From Tetrahymena thermophila SB210 (Eukaryota > Ciliophora > Oligohymenophorea > Hymenostomatida > Tetrahymenidae): 64,000 nt of DNA. Positions 25,413 through 37,349 of the stretch are shown here, one piece after another. Every line of letters begins with the position of its first letter. Within the stretch, counting starts at the first letter, position 1. The stretch is from positions 66,236 to 130,235 of the forward strand of contig NW_002476539.1 in NCBI RefSeq assembly GCF_000189635.1, read 5' to 3'. The position numbers and the translations under genes are program-made. The notes below the pieces were generated by a model. That model had not been told where the DNA came from and ran no database searches. It worked only from the letters and a program-made list of their open reading frames with translations.

Positions 25413-25947
25413 TAAGAATAAAATCAGGGGTAATTAATTCTTAGTGTAAAAGAGTACCTATGGTATTAATTAAAAAAATAAGTTAACAATTTTTATACAT
25501 TAATAATTAGTTCATAAAATTATATAATTTTTAATTTATTTATTTAACAATATTTGGAATCATTTTAAAAAAATATTTTTTTTGTTAGAATAAGTAATTA
25601 TTTTAAAAGTTAAGTATGGATAAGATATTTATTTCTTATAAATAATCAATCATATATAAATAAAAAAAACTAATAAATCTACATTAATAAAAGATGGATT
25701 GATGTACTCTATCTATATTTATTGATGTTAAAAATAAGGTATTCTATATTCAAAAAAACATCAAATTAATTAGTAATGAGTTATATAAAATTTGTAACTT
25801 GAAAAGAATAAATAAGTTTTTTTAATCCTTTTGATAAGTTTAACAGATAAACATTTTTATTTAAATGATTACTAATAATTAATAATTTTTTAATAGTTTA
25901 ATTAAAATATTTTTTCATAAATTTTAACAGTAATTATAATAATTCAA

Positions 25948-26958
25948 TCAGAGTATTTCATAAAGTTCTTTGCTTGGAGATTATATTTTTTTGACACATT
26001 AGCAGCAACTTCTTAGACGTTTTTTTTCTTCAGGGTTTGTATGAATATCTCCATTATAGAATGCATGGCAACCACAAAATAAGAATAAATGTCCACACTG
26101 TAACACCTCAGCTTTAACTTTTTTAGAGCAAACACCGCAAGTTAGATCATGAAGTTATTTTTATTGTTCCCACTCTTTCTAAGTATATAATTTGAACATT
26201 AAATCGTTTCTCACTGTATATTTTAGTCCTATTATATATTTATTATTAAATGCTTAATAAAATGAATAATTTTCATAAACTAACTACCTTTTAAAACATG
26301 AGATCCTTCATGCCACCATCCTTGCTATCTAAATATAACTATTTTTCCCTCCTCTGATTTACATTTATACTCATTAGATTCCCATCCTTCCCATTCAAAG
26401 CGAGTAAATCCTCCATTATCCACTGTATTCAAATAAAATTAAATTGTCAAAATAGAAAAGATAGATTTCGAAGGACTCCAACATCCATCTTAATGCATAG
26501 CAAACTTTTGATCTTTGCTATACTTTAGTATCCTGAATCTCTCATTCATTCCATGGTATAATGCTCCTTTAATATTAATAATTGTTGAAATATATATTCG
26601 TAAAATCTAATAAAAAGTTACCTTCTTAACATAATGGAACATATGGTCTTAGTTTTTCTGCCAAATACTAGGCAGTTTCAACATCGTCAATCATAACGCG
26701 ATTGCAGTCTCTAAAATCTTTATCAAGAACTCCTAAACCATATCCAACATTAACCAAAGCATCTTAAAAACCTTAGCTTTCTGAGAATTTAATTACTTCT
26801 TAACATTATTTAGTAGATAAAAACTTTTTTACTACCCAAATTTCTCCTTAGACTACTTGTTCTAATTACTTTTTCTTACTTAAATCTTTATCCTCAGATT
26901 TAAATATGTCTATAATGGATTTTTTTTATGCAGTCTAAACTACGCTTTTGCTATACAT
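25948..26958 (-). CDS. Fe(II)/2-oxoglutarate dioxygenase (prolyl-4-hydroxylase-like) with C-terminal zinc-binding domain
   Basis: Three reverse-strand exons (26958-26622, 26566-26288, 26228-25948) separated by 55- and 59-bp GT...AG introns give 298 residues. Residues ~40-220 carry the double-stranded beta-helix dioxygenase signature: iron ligands in MHQDG (His137, Asp139) and a distal His198 in WWHEGSHVLKG, followed by KYTVRNDLMF with Arg212 as the likely 2-oxoglutarate-binding residue. This pattern belongs to the P4H-like family that acts on protein or small substrates using O2 and 2-oxoglutarate. A C-terminal ~60-residue domain has CGVC (236-239), CGH (250-252), CGCH (257-260) and CCQC (280-283), which looks like a RING-type or related zinc-binding domain. 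The fusion suggests recruitment to, or modification of, a protein target; substrate unknown. No signal peptide, so probably cytosolic or nuclear. Confidence 0.88.
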
Positions 26959-29257
26959 TTTATTTATTCTATAATAAATTGATTGGATAATATCTTTTGC
27001 TTTTTTTATAATTTTTTAATATTCAATACATTTAATTTTTGTAGATATAAATTACGAAGATAAAAGTTGTAGGAGAAAGTCTAATGTTTTCTGATACTTA
27101 TATTATTGAATTTTCTACTATTTGAAATATTGTCGCTCATTATTTATTCTACCAAAAAAATAGACAAATCCTTATTCTACATCAAAAAGTTATTTTATTG
27201 ATAAACTCTGATCAAAGATAACAAACTGTACATATTTATAAATTTGTAAGTATAAAATAAATAATTATTTAATTTTAATGAGCAAGATAATGAAAAAAAA
27301 TACTTCTATCATCTTTTTAGCTAATAAAATATTATAATATATTAATTAAATTAAAAAATAGATTATGGTTTTAAGAATGAAATATAGAGGTAATTCTCAA
27401 AATAAATTTGATATTTGTGAACTGCAAAAAATTTTTTAGTTTTGCATAAGTCGTTTTGATAATGTTTGGCTTACTTGAAAAACTAAACATTCATATTTTA
27501 TAGTATTTTAATTATTAATTTAAGTTAAAATTTTACAAAACAAAAAGAAAAAAAATTAAAATAAATCATTAATTATAATTAAAGCTATAATTTTCATTAA
27601 AAATATGAGTTAATCAATGTATTTACCAGATACATTCTATTTTAAGCTTCTGTTAATACAAAATTTCTTATTTTTTCTTCAATATTATTTAATGATTTCA
27701 TAAATATTTCTTAATACTCTCATAAATATTTCTTAGTATATTTATAATATTTCCTAATAATTATAAATTAAAAATAAAAGTTAAAAAAAAGTATGAGTTA
27801 AATTAAAAATAGATGATTTGTATAAAAATAAAGCTTAATAATTAATACTCTAAAAATTTCTTGGTGAAATAAATTTATTAATTTAACAAATAATTTTAAT
27901 TTTTCAAGTATAAAAATTAATTTAAAAACTATAAAGAAGCAACTAAATTTTATAAATTTAATTTTATTTGTCAAAAAACATTATTTTAAGAGACCAGTGT
28001 TTTCTTTGAAAACTAAAAGAAGCTTATAATTTAAAAAAATGTGTTTTTACAAATTTAATTTAAATAATCTAAATTTTTAAATTTAATTTTTAAGGTTTAT
28101 AAAAAGTATATGCCATATTTTTTTTAATTTTTATCAAATAGATGTAATTTTTTTAATAAATCAAATAATATTTATTTATCATATCTTTAATGTTTGTCGT
28201 TTCATTTATAAAATTTTAGTTGAATATATATTTTATAATTCAACAAAATTTAGTAGTTGTTTTATGTATGTTTTTGATAAAAAAATAAAATTTATAAAAA
28301 TCTAATAAATTGAAAAAAATAAATTCATTATTATTTCAATCAAAACTACTAAAAATACCTTTATGTGATAAATTTTTTAACTTTAAATTAAACAACTTTT
28401 AAAAATGATATAATTTAAATTGATTTTTAAAAATAGAATCAAATTTATGTGAATAATTAATTTGGAAAATAGCAAATGATATATAAAATAAAATTATATT
28501 TTTTAAAATATAGAAAAAAAAATATTTTCATGTTCTTTAATAAATTTTAAAAAAATAAATTGGTTAACTTCTGAAATAGTCAAACAACTTTAAAGTAAAT
28601 ATTTTTCACTTTCCATACCAATTCAAAATGCTTCATTATATTATTTTTTTTATAATGTGAATATAAATGAAAAAAATATTGACGATATCAAATAATTAAT
28701 TCAGATTCTAGAAAGTCTTAATAATGATTCAAAGATTTTATTAATATTTTATAGAAAAATATAATATCAAATTTTACTTCCACGGTCGGTATTTTAAAAA
28801 TTGAATAGCTGAGTAAGTGAGAAGTTATTGTTTAACAATTACTAAGATTATTAAATTTGTGGTCATAAAATTTTTAAAAAGGGTTTATAACTAATTAAAA
28901 TAAATTACATACAAAATATCAAAAACACTTAAAAAACAAAATATAGTTAATGATTCATCAAATTTTAATAGTCTTTAGGGCATTTGACCATTTATTTAAA
29001 CTTATTTATGTGATTTTGATTAGATAAATTATAAATTTAATTGTTTTAAATTAAATCTCACAAGAAGTTGATGTCAATAAAATTTTATATGCATAACAAG
29101 ATTCAGAAATATTTAAGTAAAATAGATAATTCTGGAAGGTCTTTTAATAAATTGAGAAACTTCTACTTTGCTTTGACATAAATTTAATGTTATTAGGATA
29201 AGTTTATTTCAGATTGTAAAAAGCTGAGTCACTGTAAATGTAAAAATCAACTAAAAA
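26959..29257. other. intergenic, 2.3 kb
   Basis: Promoter side of the dioxygenase gene and AT-rich spacer. A 68-codon frame at 29071-29277 (start MSIKFYMHNK) is coding-like but overlaps the next small frame; I cannot decide which, if either, is real. Confidence 0.45.
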
Positions 29258-29680
29258 ATGGAAGGATAGGTAGTTGAATAGTTATTTAATACAAAATATT
29301 AACGAATAGAAGAAATTTGGAAAAATGATAGAACAAAGTCTTGGAATGCTTAAATTATCTTACTCATTGAGCTCCAATTTATAATGTATTGCGTAGATGA
29401 CGAATGGAAATAAAATACTTCTATATAATTTCTTATTAAGTAAATATACTATAAACAAAATTTAATTATAAATTTAGAGTTGCAAAAACAATAGCTTGTA
29501 CCAAAATAATACGCAAATGATCCTTAAGCAATTTTTACACTCTTAATAGAAGTTTTGTATAAATAGGATATTCACAAACAAATTAGTTTATTAATTTTAA
29601 TAATTCAATAAGAATTTTAATAATTAAAGTTAAATGGACACTAAAAAGGAAACCAACGTACCAACATAAGTAGATACTGA
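29258..29680 (+). CDS. possible small hypothetical protein, 140 aa, overlapping next gene
   Basis: ATG at 29258 (MEGQVVEQLF) opens 140 codons to a TGA at 29678-29680. The first ~115 residues look like genuine coding (KNDRTKSWNAQIILLIELQ, then VPKQYANDPQAIFTLLIEVL), Lys/Gln-rich and helical. The last part overlaps the first 47 bases of the selenoprotein-like gene at 29634 in another frame, so either the real end is removed by an unseen intron or the frame is fortuitous. No domain recognised. Confidence 0.3.
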
Positions 29681-30474
29681 GTTGGCAGACTACCTGATAT
29701 AAGGGTCTGGTGATAATGGAGTTAAATTCAGGACTCTTTACGAAGCTTAAAGATCCATAGTAGTTTTTATTCGTCACTTCAATTGATACGTCTGCAAAGA
29801 TTTCGTTAAAGTACTTGGCTAGCAAATCAACTTTGAGGAATTTAAGAAATTAGACATAAACTTCAATGTAGTTGGATGCGGCAAGAAGAACGGAATCAAT
29901 TTATTTAGCAAAGACACTAACTTCCCAATCAATCGTCTCTTTGTTGATCCTGATCGTTTTACTTACAACAAGTTAGGCATGATTAGAGCAAACGGATTTT
30001 CAGAATTGAAAGGTGATGGCAAGAAATCTTAAGAAACTTCTTCATCATTAGTCGGAGGAATGTCTTGGTCTTTATGGAAGGCCATTTCAAGAGGAAACTA
30101 AGGTGATGTTTATCAAGTAAATAACAATTTTTAAAAAAAATATTCATTTTTTAGCTTAATAAAAAATTTCAATAGCTCCTTTAAAATGCATAAAATTTTT
30201 TGATAATTAACTTAAGTATTTAGATGAAAATCTATTGAAAATTTTAATATTTTTTGAATAAAAAGTTAATAAGGCAAAATTATTAAACTTTATAAAATAA
30301 ATGAATTATTATTCTAACAAATATTCTTTATTAAATTAGTTGGGAGGTGCTTATGTTTTCGATATTACAGGAAAAATTTTATACAGCTTTGTTGACCATA
30401 GTGCTGAAGGACATATTAGTGTATAATAGATCAATGAATTAGCACAAACTTATGGAAAAAAAGCTTCATAATGA
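29634..30474 (+). CDS. PRXL2/SelU-type thioredoxin-fold protein with in-frame TGA (putative selenocysteine)
   Basis: Two exons, 29634-30116 and 30340-30474, with a 223-bp GT...AG intron, give 205 residues if the TGA at 29784-29786 (codon 51) is translated. The protein matches the AhpC/TSA_2 (PRXL2, FAM213/AAED1) family: a leading strand SIVVFIRHF, the redox site at 51-54 read as U-x-x-C where relatives have CxxC, then FRDF-like helix CKDFVKVLG, LFVDPDRFTYNKLG, and the hallmark C-terminal GDVYQLGGAYVFD followed by GKILYSFVDHSAEGH. The TGA sits exactly at the first active-site Cys, and everything after it is conserved, so termination there is implausible. SelU proteins in other eukaryotes use Sec in this position. 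Role: probable thiol/selenol redox or peroxidase-like enzyme in the cytosol. The stop is TGA 30472-30474, so the same codon has both meanings in this mRNA; a candidate SECIS lies ~100 bases after it. Confidence 0.88.
29784..29786 (+). other. TGA codon 51, putative selenocysteine of a UxxC redox motif
   Basis: Preceded by ...IRHFN and followed by YVCKDF. It replaces the first Cys of the CxxC found in the PRXL2/AAED1 family; the second Cys (residue 54, TGC 29793-29795) is kept. Known families use Sec in the same position. Confidence 0.82.
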
Positions 30475-32638
30475 TAAACTAAAACTAATAAATAATAAAA
30501 TAAATAATATATATAGACTGATAATATGAAAATGAAAGCAAAACTATGACATAGCCAGTAAAAAATAGAATAAATTAAATGAAGAAAGTGTTTTAAATCA
30601 CATTGTGATGAACATTATCTGAATAATTCAACTTTTATCTATTTTTAAAAACTTGTTAAATTTTGCTGTAATTTAATATATCACACTTTACCATATAACT
30701 TAACTAACTTATATTTTTTAATTAAAATGTTAAATATCTTAAAAGATTTCTATTTTTTATGTTAAGAGTTTGTATTTGATTTTAAAATTATTATGACTAA
30801 TATAACCATTTATAAAATTATGAATAATTTAATTTAAATATTTATATAAGAAACTATGAAGAAGGAAAATAAATATTATTTCTTCCAAAAACTTTAAGTT
30901 AGTAATATTTATTTTAATAAATTTATTTTATTTAACTAAAAAAAATAAAATAATCTTAACTCAAAAGAATAAAATTTTAATTACTTTATAACCTCTCAAT
31001 CTAGATCAAGACTCTTTACAAGCTGGCTCTAAATAATTCCCAGATTAATTAATTTTTATAGATTATTACGATAAATTAATTAGGTTAGAATTAATGATGA
31101 TTTACATTAACCAATATTTAGAATGATTTAATCTTTATAATAATGAAAATACCTTATTACGCATTATATGCTTTAAAAAGTGTAATTAAGTAATTGAAAA
31201 TAAAATAGGTTGTGAAATTTAATAATAACAATTGTAAACCTTTATTAACAATTTTCACTAAAATAAAAGGTCATATTCTCAAATTAAAAACAAACATTCA
31301 TTTTAATTTTTAATAAATAAATAAATATTTTCTAAATTCAAAAAATTACTTGAATCTTTTCAAAATCCACTAGCTATAAAAAGCTGATTTTCTCTTAATT
31401 ACAAGCTATTATAACTTTATAGTCTTTTAAAGATATTTTTTTTTGTAATTTTTTTGATTTAGATACTTCTTTATTTATAATTTATTTTTTAATATCCTTT
31501 TTATTTGAATGTTTGAAATAAAATCTCCAAACTGATTCGAGATGACATCATGCTTATTTAAATTTATTAAATAATGCAGCTACAGGCTTATTAAATGTAA
31601 TAGATAGATTACAATAAATATTCAAATTTTATTATAAGCTAAGTACTTACATTATTCAAATTTGCTATTAGTTTTCGATTAATTAAAAGAAAAATCATCC
31701 ATCCGTCATAGTAACAAAGGAAGAATTACTTAATGTAATTTATTATTGCAAAATACATTTTAATATTTGAATTATACCAATTTTTATACTTACTAACACA
31801 AATCGTAAATATTTTAATTCATATTTTCACAAAAACTATTTATAAGATTTAGCAATTAATATATTTTTATTAACTTGTTACAGTATTCTAAATAATTGCT
31901 TGAATATGTTATAGTGTAAACTGTTTTTAATATATGCTTTTGCTTTTCATGATTAAAGTTAAAAATTTATCAAAGATTCATAACTTCCAGTATATAAATA
32001 AATAATAAAAGTTTTCTATTTAGTCATAAAAGAAATCTTTAGAAATAATAGGCTAACTATTTTTTAATATTTAAATAAAAATATCCTATTTTAAAAATTT
32101 GTTACATGTAAAAATACTGTTAGAAAAGTTGTTAAATGTATTGGTTTTAATTCAAAGAAATTCAACTGCTGCTATTAATCCAAATTATTATGGTAAGAAT
32201 TGAATTCAGATTTTTATCTTATTAGTAATATAACCACACAATTCCAATTAAAAATGTAAATTTGATCAACACATCAATAAAATCTAATTTTAAAAAATTT
32301 AAATTGAAAACTAAGTCAAGCAATTGAAGCAGTTAATTTATTTATTTATTGTTGTTATATTTAATAATCTAAGCTTGGTTTTGGTTTGAGTTTTTCTTTC
32401 GAATATTAGTATTTAAAATGTGCTTAAATTTAAAAATTTTTTTAAAGTTTTAGTACTACATTATATTTTGTTTGATAATAAATAATTAAAAATTTTAAAA
32501 TAGCAAACAAGAAAATTTTAGAATTTGATTTGAATTTATATTAAAAAATTTGTAATGTTTTTTTTTTGTAATTTAATAAATTTTCTTTTTAAAGAAAAGC
32601 TAATAATCAAGAATGATAATAAAAAGAGAGTAAATAAT
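30475..32638. other. intergenic, 2.2 kb with undecided short frames
   Basis: Apart from the SECIS candidate I find no firm gene. Raised composition occurs near 30990-31130 (all three plus frames read coding-like; one ends DYYDKLIRLELMMIYINQYLE at about 31120) and near 31550-31900 (two overlapping open frames of ~115 codons). These could be exons of an unplaced gene or remnants. Confidence 0.4.
30568..30629 (+). promoter_or_regulatory. candidate SECIS element in the 3' UTR
   Basis: About 105 bases after the stop codon lies ATGA (30579-30582) and, 23 bases further, TGAT (30606-30609), the two sides of a SECIS quartet. Between them AGAAAGTG (30583-30590) and CACATTG (30599-30605) can pair imperfectly, leaving an apical loop TTTTAAAT that contains the expected A-A(-A) 12 bases after ATGA. 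A lower helix GAAT/ATTC (30568-30571 with 30626-30629) closes it. Pairing is imperfect and AT-rich, so this is a candidate only. Confidence 0.5.
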
Positions 32639-33196
32639 ATGAATTATTTTACATTGGCAAAAGACTTGTTTACAAAATGTAACTTTTACCATTTTTTTAA
32701 TGTTTAAAATTAAAATTTGTAACAAGAGCTATGGCTGTCTTTCAGATCCAAATTTAATCAAGAAGTTAATTTTTTTGCCGATTTACAATAATTAACAATA
32801 ATCAAAAAATAAAATCAAGAGAAATATTTGATAGAAAAATTTTTACTTTTTGAAAATGAATTAGAACGATAGCCTAATAATTTAAAGGCTAATAACTAAT
32901 AAGGCATATTAAATGTAAAATTGTTGATTTGTAGCTTGTTTGATGGTAAATAAATTGATAAAAAAATTAGTTACATAGACAATTAAAATTTAAAAGTTAA
33001 TAGATCCAATACCTATTTTGATGAATAATAAAAATAATTAGTGGAAGCGATTAAATAATACAATTAAACTATCTGTAAGCAAGATAAGTGTTTAAATTAA
33101 TTTGAATTTATAAATTTATCAATTTTAATTAGATTTTCTCCCGCTGGCTGTAATAATTAATCATATTTATTTTATTAATGTAAATTGTAATGTTGA
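32639..33196 (+). CDS. hypothetical protein, 185 aa
   Basis: ATG 32639 to TGA 33194-33196, a single frame with many TAA/TAG Gln codons and higher G+C than the flanks. Protein begins MNYFTLAKDLF, is Gln/Asn/Lys-rich, and has segments such as KYLIEKFLLFENELERQ and GILNVKLLICSLFDGKQIDK. The C-terminus is Cys-bearing (CKQDKCLNQ, SPAGCNNQ, QCKLQC), which might bind metal or form disulfides. No signal peptide or clear membrane helix. I do not recognise a family. The length is only moderately above chance for this code, so confidence is moderate. Confidence 0.5.
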
Positions 33197-35524
33197 TATT
33201 TAGCAAATATAATCAATAAATCTTTCATCTCAAATTTTCTTATTCACTCAACTATCAATTACTAAAATTTCTTTGTTATAAATTTGTTTATTATTTATTG
33301 ACAAAATTTAATTTTTATTCTAAAAGCTAATTCACATTTTTACATTTTTAATAAAAATTTATTTTTTTCTTTTTAGAATAATTAATATGAAAGAAGCTCA
33401 AAACTTTCTCTTATACTTTGATGAATACTTAAATAGTAAATCATTTATTTTTATATTTTTTAATTGTTTTGAATGTAAGCTAAATTTTTGCTTAAAATAA
33501 AAATATAGCAAACACAAGTAGTGATTTTTAAAATAAATATCACTTTGTAGGTTTTAAGCATTGATTAATTTACTAAAAATGATAATATTAAAAAAAATAA
33601 TCAAGACAAAAAAAGTTAATGTGAAAATAGATTTTAATGCAATTAAATATATTTTAGTTACTTTTATGTAAATTTATGTATAAAAATAACAATTTTTGTT
33701 GACTTTTAATAAAATTTATGATAGAAAATAATATTTTGTTAGAAAAAAATATATCTATAAATGAGCGTTACTAGTTAATTAGTATATTGTTAATGAAGTA
33801 ATATTTTTAGAGTTTGCTTAATTAACAATATTTATTGGTAATTACATTTTGTATCTTACTTGTATATCTTATGCTTAAAAGAGAAAAAAAGTACGTAGAC
33901 TCTTAATAAAGATTTGAAAACCCTTTATTTTGAGTGTAATCTAGAATAGGAATTACTATGACTTTTGAAAATACTATTCTACTAGTCCATATGTATTATT
34001 CTGAAGCATTAAAAGCTCATTATTAATTGAAAATTTAATAAAATAATACTACTTTTAAATCTAAGCGGTTGAATCAGAATTTATTAAGCTGAGCAGAAAC
34101 CTTATTAAATCTAGAAATTATGTAATAACTTATCTGATATACTTCTTTTATTGAAAGTATGGAGTTTACACATATAGGTAAATAGGGAAGATAAGAAAAA
34201 GATTGCTAAGAAACGAAAAAAGAAAGAAAAAAGAAGTAAATAAATTTAATACGAATGAATGAATCATTTAATAAATGATACGTCTGAAGTGTAGATTATT
34301 AAAAAAAAAATTGGCTCATTTTCTTAATGATGCAATTCATTTAAAATTCGAAATTTCTAAACAAACAAATGATAATTAAATTTGAATTTCTACTATTAAG
34401 TTGTAACAATTCATAGATCATTTATCAATTGGCATTTTAATATGTTTGTTTGTCGGGGAAATGTGAAGTAAATAATTTTGGCTTACAGGATAACGTTGAT
34501 ATGAAATGAGTAAGATAAATTAAGAAACAAACGTTTTGGTTGGCTAATATAGCAAGAATTAATCTTGAAAAAGTAGTAATTGTTATTATAAGGACTGCTA
34601 ATATTTGTTTGGTTGTTTATTTGTATTGATTTGAAGGAAAATTAATTAAATTAATTTGTGTTAAATATAAAACAGAAAAGCGGGAAGTAAGAAGGAATTA
34701 TAAAAGGAAATCTGATTACAATTTTTAAAATCAGTAAGACATAGGTTTTTTTAAAGGAGTTTACAACAAAGAATAGGGAATTAATTTATTTATTTATTTA
34801 TAAACGAATACTAAAAATTGATTTAAGTTTTTAAACTACTTTTTTTAATTACAGTAATCTTATTAAAAATGAATGATATTGTGTTTATACAGAAATTATT
34901 ATATATATTTTGTAAAATTCTATATTAGTGATAGTGTAAAATTAAAATTCTTTGAGTTTATGCAGAAGTAAAAATCATTTCGATTCAAGAGTTTTTTATA
35001 GGAATTATTTATCGTTTAAAGGGAACAAAATATTTTGATATTTATAGGTTTATTTGTTTGTTTGTTTTGATTGCTAAGCTGAAAGCTTGGTTGGTTAGTG
35101 CAAAAGATTTTAGATCAATTTATTTATTTAATTTATTGATTGATTGATTTGCGATCTAAGTAAATTTTTAAAATGTTTACTATGGATTACTATTTTTTCT
35201 TACTAAGTTTGAGAGTGCGAATGCATAACTGATTCTGGTTAATTTAATTAATTTAGTTAGAAATCTATTGGAAGCAAGTGTATTTTTTATCAATTTTTTG
35301 TTGGCTGACTTCCCAGATAAAGATATTAAGAGGAGTAATTAGGTTTATAAGAAGTTATTAATTAAAGTTAGTAATATATTAATTTACATTGTAATTTATA
35401 CAATTTTCTTTTCTTTTTTTAATTCTTTAAATTCTTAAAGCAAAGGAGAGAGGAGATTTCCCGAAAATAAATTATTTATTTTTTTTTTAGGTGTTTGTTT
35501 ATTTATTGTAATTCATTTTATCAT
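33197..35524. other. intergenic, 2.3 kb
   Basis: AT-rich spacer. Around 33840-34150 short coding-like frames appear in more than one phase (for example MTFENTILLVHMYYSEALKA starting near 33956) but none is long; a gene remnant is possible. From 34400 to 35524 purine-rich and TTGATTGATT-type short repeats (near 35135-35150) occur downstream of the reverse-strand gene. Confidence 0.45.
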
Positions 35525-36622
35525 TCATGAGGAGTATCTTTTTATTTTTTGCAAAAATACCTCTGTTTTTTGTATATATTCTTCAGGGAATATGGGAACT
35601 AATTGACAATTCGCCTGCTTTCTCCTCGAAAGTAGACCTTTGATTACTTAATTTGGGATAGTATATAAGTCTAGTACTATGAATCCAAGTAAAGCTCCTC
35701 CGTACACACATGGGATCACATATTTGTTGATTACACAGTTGAAAAAGAGCCTTTCGAATGTTTCGAGTTGGCAATTTTCTGTGTAGCAGTGAAAATTTTT
35801 ATTTTCATGAATTTTATCATGGCAGATTAGGAGAGATTCTATTATAGACATATTGTAACGTAGGCGAACTTCCTAGTGGAAGGGAAGATAAGATCCAGAG
35901 CGCATTAGCATTTATTAGAAATTATTTCGACTAGAACCAAGGATTGAAATAAAAGATTCGCTGAATCCCATTTTATAGATGTAAGGAGTTAATTCATCTT
36001 CCAAACATTGTACGACTGTGTAGGAGAAGAATTGTTGCTAACCGTTCAAATCATTTAATTTAGTGATTTCTTGATTGCAGAACTAGTAAAAGATATTTTC
36101 TTTAGTATCTTATTACAATTTTTATTAGGTAGGATTAATACTACTCATACATGAATCACTACTACTTTAATCTAGATAGTTGAAACTTGAAGCCTAGTTT
36201 CTTAAAGTAAAATATCGTTCAAGTGTTTAGCTAAATTGAGGTTTTTTTGCTTAGAACTCATAAAAGAGCTCTTGTTGCTCATATTAATTGAATTAGATAG
36301 CTGATTTTTCTTATAAAATAGTAGCCTCGAGTTGATTGCATTTGTTGTTAAATTGAATGCAAGTTACTGGTTATAACTTTTATCTTAGCTTCATGAGGAC
36401 CTAGTAATACCCTTCCTCTGAAAGATTGCTCATTTCATAGTGTGAAGAGCTAGGAGAACCGCAATAGAAGGAATTTGAATTTTAAGGACGAAGAACTGGT
36501 GAGCTTTAATTACTATTATTGGCATCTACCTCAAAAAGCATGTTGCCAATAGTAAAGTATTTAACTTAAGCAGAATCGTTCGAAGGTATAGAACTAATTG
36601 TACATGCTTGAGTCTGCTTCAT
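35525..36622 (-). CDS. hypothetical protein, 365 aa (family B, copy 1)
   Basis: Reverse-strand single frame, ATG 36622-36620 to TGA 35527-35525, clearly higher in G+C than the surroundings. The protein starts MKQTQACTISS; the N-terminal ~170 residues are Ser/Gln/Asn-rich. A conserved core follows: FSYTVVQCLEDELTPYI, GFSESFISILGSSRNNFQQM, and near the C-terminus NKYVIPCVYGGALLGFIVLD then LLSRRKQANCQLVPIFPEEY. All of these match the protein at 43948-45054. No signal peptide; the GALLGFIVLD stretch is a buried strand rather than a certain membrane helix. The core could be a PAS-like sensory fold, but that is only an impression. Function unknown. Confidence 0.82.
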
Positions 36623-37349
36623 AGAAGTTTAAACGTTGTACTAGATCTTTTTTTTTTGTTGTTCCAAGGATATTTTTAATTAAATTTTGAATAATTTTTT
36701 TTTTTTGTTTTATTAAAGTTATTAATGTTTACTTATTAAAGTTTTAAGAGGGTTTATTTACTTGTTAGTCAGTGATGATTATTTTCTTTGGAAGGTAAAG
36801 AAAAATTTGAAAATATATAATCAATCTCTAAGTAGTGAATAAAATCTGAGCTACCTGGCTAGGTTTTTGTTGATATCTGATTATTATTAAAAACTATTAA
36901 TTAAAAATTAATCAGAAAACATTAAATCAGTTTAGGCAGTAACTTTGGTAGTTTGAGTAAAATTTTTTAGCAAATGCGTTTACTACAATTAAAGAATGTA
37001 GTTTAACTGAAAATATCTGTTTTGCACAAAAATTTTAAGTTTCCTCTTTTACTTCCTAGAATTTTTTTAGCCAAAAAAAATTTTTTCAAAAGAAGAATGA
37101 ACTAGTTGAGTTATTTAATAACCTTTGTTTATGTGCTTGCAATTATAATCACAAATTTTTTTATTTTATTGTAATAATCAACAATCAACATTTGTAAATA
37201 CATAATAATGATAGTGGGTAAATCATAATTTAATTGATCAACTTTTTAATTTATAAGAATTATTTAAGTTATCATCTGCTAGTTTTTCAATCATTCTAAT
37301 CCCATGCAAAAATCTTACATGAAATTAAACATTACTTGTTATTTGATTT
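36623..37349. other. intergenic, no gene seen
   Basis: Upstream (promoter) side of the reverse-strand gene; T-rich tracts just before its start. Nothing else supportable. Confidence 0.55.

Noticed and set aside
29583-29825. Reverse-strand 80-aa frame
   Set aside because: Antisense of the selenoprotein gene's first exon; the sense strand shows a recognised family.
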